This document shows, one piece after another, positions 5,248 to 7,522 of a DNA stretch of 7,522 bases; positions within the stretch are counted from its first letter, which is position 1, and every line of letters begins with the position of its first letter. Source of the DNA: Ktedonobacterales bacterium (GTDB lineage Bacteria > Chloroflexota > Ktedonobacteria > Ktedonobacterales > JADMIN01); NCBI GenBank assembly GCA_015478575.1, contig JADMIN010000106.1, forward strand, positions 1 to 7,522, read 5' to 3'. Position numbers and translations under genes: made by a program. The notes below the pieces were generated by a model, which was given only the letters and a program-made list of their open reading frames with translations, was not told the origin of the DNA and did no database searches.

Positions 5248-6444
5248 TCATGGCGTGAGGTAGTCGAGCGCCGCACGGGCCAGCACCTCCACGCCGATAG
5301 CAAGCGCATCCTCGTCAATGTCAAAGCGGGGGCTGTGGTGGGGCGCGGTGATACCGCGCTCGGCATTGCTCGCGCCAACGAAGAAGTAGCAGCCCGGCGC
5401 CGCCTCCAGGAAGGCGGCCATATCATCGCTGGCGGCCTGGCGCTGGTCGCCGCCGGGCACGCCCTCTGGCCCGACCGCCGCCACCGCCGCGCGGCGCACG
5501 AGTTCCGCCATCGCCGGGTCATTGACACAGGCGGAGCAGCCGCCGGTCAACTCGTACTCCACCTCAGCACGCATGCCCGCCGCGACATCCCGCGCCACCT
5601 CGCCGATGCGCCGCCGCAGCAGCTCGCGATCGGCGACATCATACGCGCGCAGCGTGCCGCGTAGCTCGACCGCGTCGGCGATGATGTTGAACGCGGTGCC
5701 GCCCGAGATGATGCCGAACGTCACGACGGCGGGATGGAAGGGCGAGATCTCGCGGCTGGTGAGCGTTTGCAGCGCGACGAGAATCTGCGCGGCGACAACG
5801 ATAGGATCCACGCTGAGATGCGGCATGGCACCGTGGCCGCCGCGCCCACGCACCCGCAACGTGACGCCATCGGCGCTGGCGAAGACGGGACCCGCCGCGA
5901 CCGAGACGGTGCCGACGGGGACCGGAGTCCAGAGGTGCAGGCCGATCACGGCATCCACCGTGGGCTTCTCCATGACACCATCGCGGATCATCTCCGCGGC
6001 GCCGCCGATGCGCTCTTCCGCCGGCTGAAAGGCGAACTTCACCGTGCCGCGCAAGGCGTCCGCGCGGCCAGCCAGCAACTCGGCCAGCGTCAGCGCAATG
6101 GCGATATGTCCATCATGCCCACAGGCATGCATCTTGCCCGGCACGCGCGAGATATACTCCGCGTCATGCTCCTCGGTCACGGGCAGCGCGTCAATATCGG
6201 CGCGCACGAGCAGCGTCTGGCCATCCGTGGCGCCAGGCGCCGTGCCGCGCAGCAGACCTACCACACCCGTTCCACCGACACCCTCACGTACCTCCAATCC
6301 GAGCGTGCGCAGCCGCCGCGCGATCTCCGCCGCCGTCTCGCGCTCCTCGAAAGAGAGTTCTGGGTACATGTGAAAGTGGCGCCGCAACTCCACTAGCGCT
6401 GGGCGCCGCCGCGCGATCTCCGCCTTCAACTCATCGCTGGCCAT
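5248..6444 (-). CDS. M20D-family metallo-amidohydrolase (N-acyl amino acid / hippurate hydrolase-like)
   Basis: Zinc- or manganese-type amidohydrolases of this family cleave N-acyl groups from amino acids (hippurate, N-acetyl or indole-acetyl conjugates); the exact substrate cannot be told from sequence. The 398 residues match the usual length. RHFHMYPELSFEE (22-34) is the family's N-terminal signature. RADIDALP (81-88) is followed by MHACGHDGH (105-113) with metal ligands Cys108 and His110. FQPAEE (139-144) supplies the catalytic Glu pair. His170 and His369/370 in the C-terminal HHSPRFDIDE are further ligands. The dimerisation (lid) domain spans roughly 184-300, with GGHGAMPH at 202-209. ATG 6444 is preferred over the upstream frame start at 6483 because GAAGGAG lies 5 nt before it. 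No signal peptide is seen, so it is probably cytoplasmic. It follows the DNA glycosylase by 113 nt, with no functional link evident. Names such as HipO or AmaA would be guesses. Confidence 0.93.
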   Translation of the reverse strand: MASDELKAEIARRRPALVELRRHFHMYPELSFEERETAAEIARRLRTLGLEVREGVGGTGVVGLLRGTAPGATDGQTLLVRADIDALPVTEEHDAEYISRVPGKMHACGHDGHIAIALTLAELLAGRADALRGTVKFAFQPAEERIGGAAEMIRDGVMEKPTVDAVIGLHLWTPVPVGTVSVAAGPVFASADGVTLRVRGRGGHGAMPHLSVDPIVVAAQILVALQTLTSREISPFHPAVVTFGIISGGTAFNIIADAVELRGTLRAYDVADRELLRRRIGEVARDVAAGMRAEVEYELTGGCSACVNDPAMAELVRRAAVAAVGPEGVPGGDQRQAASDDMAAFLEAAPGCYFFVGASNAERGITAPHHSPRFDIDEDALAIGVEVLARAALDYLTP

Positions 6445-6508
6445 ACTCGCTCCTTCTTCACCGTCATCTTTGGGGAACCACACGCTGATGCTCTTGGATG
6501 CGGATGCG

Positions 6509-6551
6509 CCGCTCCCGGTGGGGCGAGAGAGCGGAGGTGAGGGACCTCCAC
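6509..6551 (-). repeat. two small inverted repeats in the glycosylase-amidohydrolase gap
   Basis: GGAGGT (6533-6538) and ACCTCC (6544-6549) form a stem with a 5-nt loop, extending to eight pairs (6531-6551) with one G-U in minus-strand RNA, starting 6 nt after the glycosylase stop. A second pair, CCGCTC (6509-6514) with GAGCGG (6529-6534), overlaps it, so the two stems are mutually exclusive. No U-tract follows. They may partly end the glycosylase message or be a degenerate intergenic repeat. Confidence 0.4.
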
Positions 6552-6557
6552 CTCTGC

Positions 6558-7208
6558 CTAGCCGAAGAGGGAGAGCTGCTGTGGCGATGGCGGCTCATCT
6601 TTCCCTCGGTCCTCTGGCGCGCCGAGCGTGCCCTCCGCCGCCAGCCGTTGGGCCTCGGCCAGCGCCGCGGGAATGGCGGTCATGAAGTCATCGAGCAGCG
6701 TCTGGCGTAGCGCCTGCTGGTGCAGGGCCGCGGCGGGATGATACATCGCGAGCACAACGCGCCCGTCAATCAGCTTGGCCTTGCCATGAATCTGGCTGAT
6801 CTTCGCCGTCGGGAAGAAGCGCGCCATCGAGAAGCGCCCCAGCGTCACGATGATCTTGGGGTTGAGGGCCGCGATCTGGCGGGTGAGGTAGTCCGAACAG
6901 GCCGCAATCTCTTCTGGGAGGGGGTCGCGGTTGTCGGGTGGGCGGTGTTTGACAACATTGGTGATGAAGACGCTGGCGCGGTTCAATCCCGCCGCGGCCA
7001 ACAACTCATCGAGGAAGTGCCCGGCAGGGCCGACAAAGGGGCGCCCTAGCTTGTCCTCGCGCAAGCCCGGCCCCTCGCCGATCAGCATCACCTCAGCGTG
7101 TGGGCTGCCCTCGCCCGGCACACCATGCGTGGTGTTCTTGCAGAGGTCGCACTTCGAGCATACCTGCACTTCCGCCGCCACCTGCGCCAGGACTTCTTCC
7201 GCCGTCAT
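6558..7208 (-). CDS. uracil-DNA glycosylase, family 4 (Fe-S type), with C-terminal clamp motif
   Basis: The enzyme removes uracil left by cytosine deamination or misincorporation, starting base excision repair. The 216 residues fit family 4. The N-terminal CSKCDLC (17-23) is the first Fe-S cysteine pair. GEGPGLREDKLGRPFVGPAG (44-63) is catalytic motif A, where this family uses GEAPG-like or GEGPG residues. ITNVVKHRPPDNRDP (82-96) follows, then Cys104 in AACSDYL, and MYHPAAALH (155-163) is motif B with the conserved His157. The known thermophile enzymes have Cys in KCRPP as a cluster ligand; here that position is His88, while Cys23 is an additional nearby cysteine. The tail ends PQQLSLFG, matching the bacterial sliding-clamp-binding consensus QL(S/D)LF. 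The ATG at 7208 follows AGGAGGAG; an upstream frame start at 7280 lacks one. The promoter at 7422-7450 is a likely driver. Confidence 0.95.
   Translation of the reverse strand: MTAEEVLAQVAAEVQVCSKCDLCKNTTHGVPGEGSPHAEVMLIGEGPGLREDKLGRPFVGPAGHFLDELLAAAGLNRASVFITNVVKHRPPDNRDPLPEEIAACSDYLTRQIAALNPKIIVTLGRFSMARFFPTAKISQIHGKAKLIDGRVVLAMYHPAAALHQQALRQTLLDDFMTAIPAALAEAQRLAAEGTLGAPEDRGKDEPPSPQQLSLFG
6564..6578 (-). other. beta-clamp-binding motif QLSLF at the glycosylase C-terminus
   Basis: These five codons encode Gln211-Leu212-Ser213-Leu214-Phe215, one residue from the C-terminus. They follow a charged, proline-containing linker (about 197-209) that is probably disordered. QL(S/D)LF is the established consensus by which bacterial DNA polymerases and repair proteins bind the DnaN pocket, and a free C-terminal location is typical. 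Binding here is inferred from the exact match. Confidence 0.75.
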
Positions 7209-7522
7209 GGAATCTCCTCCTCGCTCGCCACTCGCCACGCGGGCGTGCCGAAATAAGCATGCACAGGTGATATGGGGCATTGCGCCACCACTCGCCTTCT
7301 CGATTACCGCCTAGTGTCTGGCATGATGCTTTGTATGGCCTGTCTCTCCCTCGCGGGAAGCGGCGGGGTAGCCAACGCGCCGCGCCATCACACCACACGG
7401 CGCTCCCGCTCGCGCCGCTTCAGTATATCCTTCTCACGGCGAGCGGGCAATCCGACGAACGCGGGGACAAAAAAACTACGGCGGCAAAGCCAGTTTGACA
7501 GGAGGGCGTAGATTAGAGGAGG
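7209..7522 (-). other. gene-free leader upstream of the glycosylase
   Basis: This 314-nt stretch reaches the window edge without a credible gene. On the minus strand it holds the promoter listed separately and a roughly 200-nt untranslated leader. A short frame (ATG 7388, 25 codons, beginning MARRVGYP) lies in that leader without a good ribosome site. Near 7470-7476 the minus strand has a T7 run following a G+C-rich segment with only a 3-bp GGC/GCC stem, at best a weak terminator for a gene beyond the edge. No tRNA or recognised riboswitch is visible. Confidence 0.6.
7422..7450 (-). promoter_or_regulatory. sigma-70-type promoter for the glycosylase transcript
   Basis: On the minus strand TTGCCC (7450 to 7445, 4 of 6 matches to TTGACA) is followed by exactly 17 nt and TATACT (7427 to 7422, 5 of 6 to TATAAT). 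Initiation would fall near 7415, giving a leader of about 200 nt before the glycosylase ATG. The same TATACT -10 is used by the pyr promoter. No other gene start lies between it and the glycosylase. Confidence 0.65.

Noticed and set aside
7272..7511. 79-codon plus-strand frame near the right edge
   Set aside because: No ribosome site or domain; it is antisense to the glycosylase promoter and leader and basic/low-complexity in content.

Overview
The window is GC-rich (about two thirds G+C by eye) bacterial DNA. All six convincing genes lie on the minus strand, so the text below follows the direction of transcription, from high to low coordinates. The gene order pyrR-pyrB-pyrC-carA under PyrR attenuation, high GC, short hairpin-rich intergenic elements and a family 4 (Fe-S) uracil-DNA glycosylase suggest a Chloroflexota-like or related high-GC lineage. 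That placement is an inference; no rRNA or marker gene is present to settle it.

Upstream block (7522 to 5248): a gene-free leader with a recognisable sigma-70-type promoter (-10 at 7422-7427) precedes a family 4 uracil-DNA glycosylase (7208 to 6558). Its C-terminus ends in a textbook beta-clamp-binding pentapeptide, QLSLF. After a 113-nt gap with two small inverted repeats comes an M20D-family metallo-amidohydrolase (6444 to 5248). A 9-bp hairpin at 5165-5186 lies beyond its stop. The gap down to the next promoter holds no credible gene.

Pyrimidine operon (about 4911 to the left edge): an extended -10 promoter (TGGTATACT) is followed about 23 nt later by a PyrR-binding loop closely matching the Bacillus anti-antiterminator, and then by an intrinsic terminator with a six-U tract. 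This is a complete transcription attenuator ahead of pyrR. Next come pyrR (4686 to 4114), pyrB (4097 to 3051), pyrC (2975 to 1575) and carA (1482 to 109), all codirectional with gaps of 17 to 92 nt. They supply the sensor/regulator, aspartate transcarbamoylase, class I dihydroorotase and the glutaminase subunit of carbamoyl-phosphate synthetase, so the operon covers the early steps of de novo UMP synthesis. carB would be expected further left but is not in the window.

The least ordinary stretch is the last 370 bases. The carA frame runs about 80 residues past the normal end of CarA. This tail carries a perfect 15-bp inverted repeat, flanked by two degenerate copies of a GTGCCTCC..GCAAGAC block, and beyond it lies a 16-bp tandem repeat with an ATG in every unit. 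I see no new defence system or mobile gene. The more noteworthy points are the PyrR attenuator, the clamp motif and Fe-S ligand change in the glycosylase, and the repeat-rich carA 3' end.
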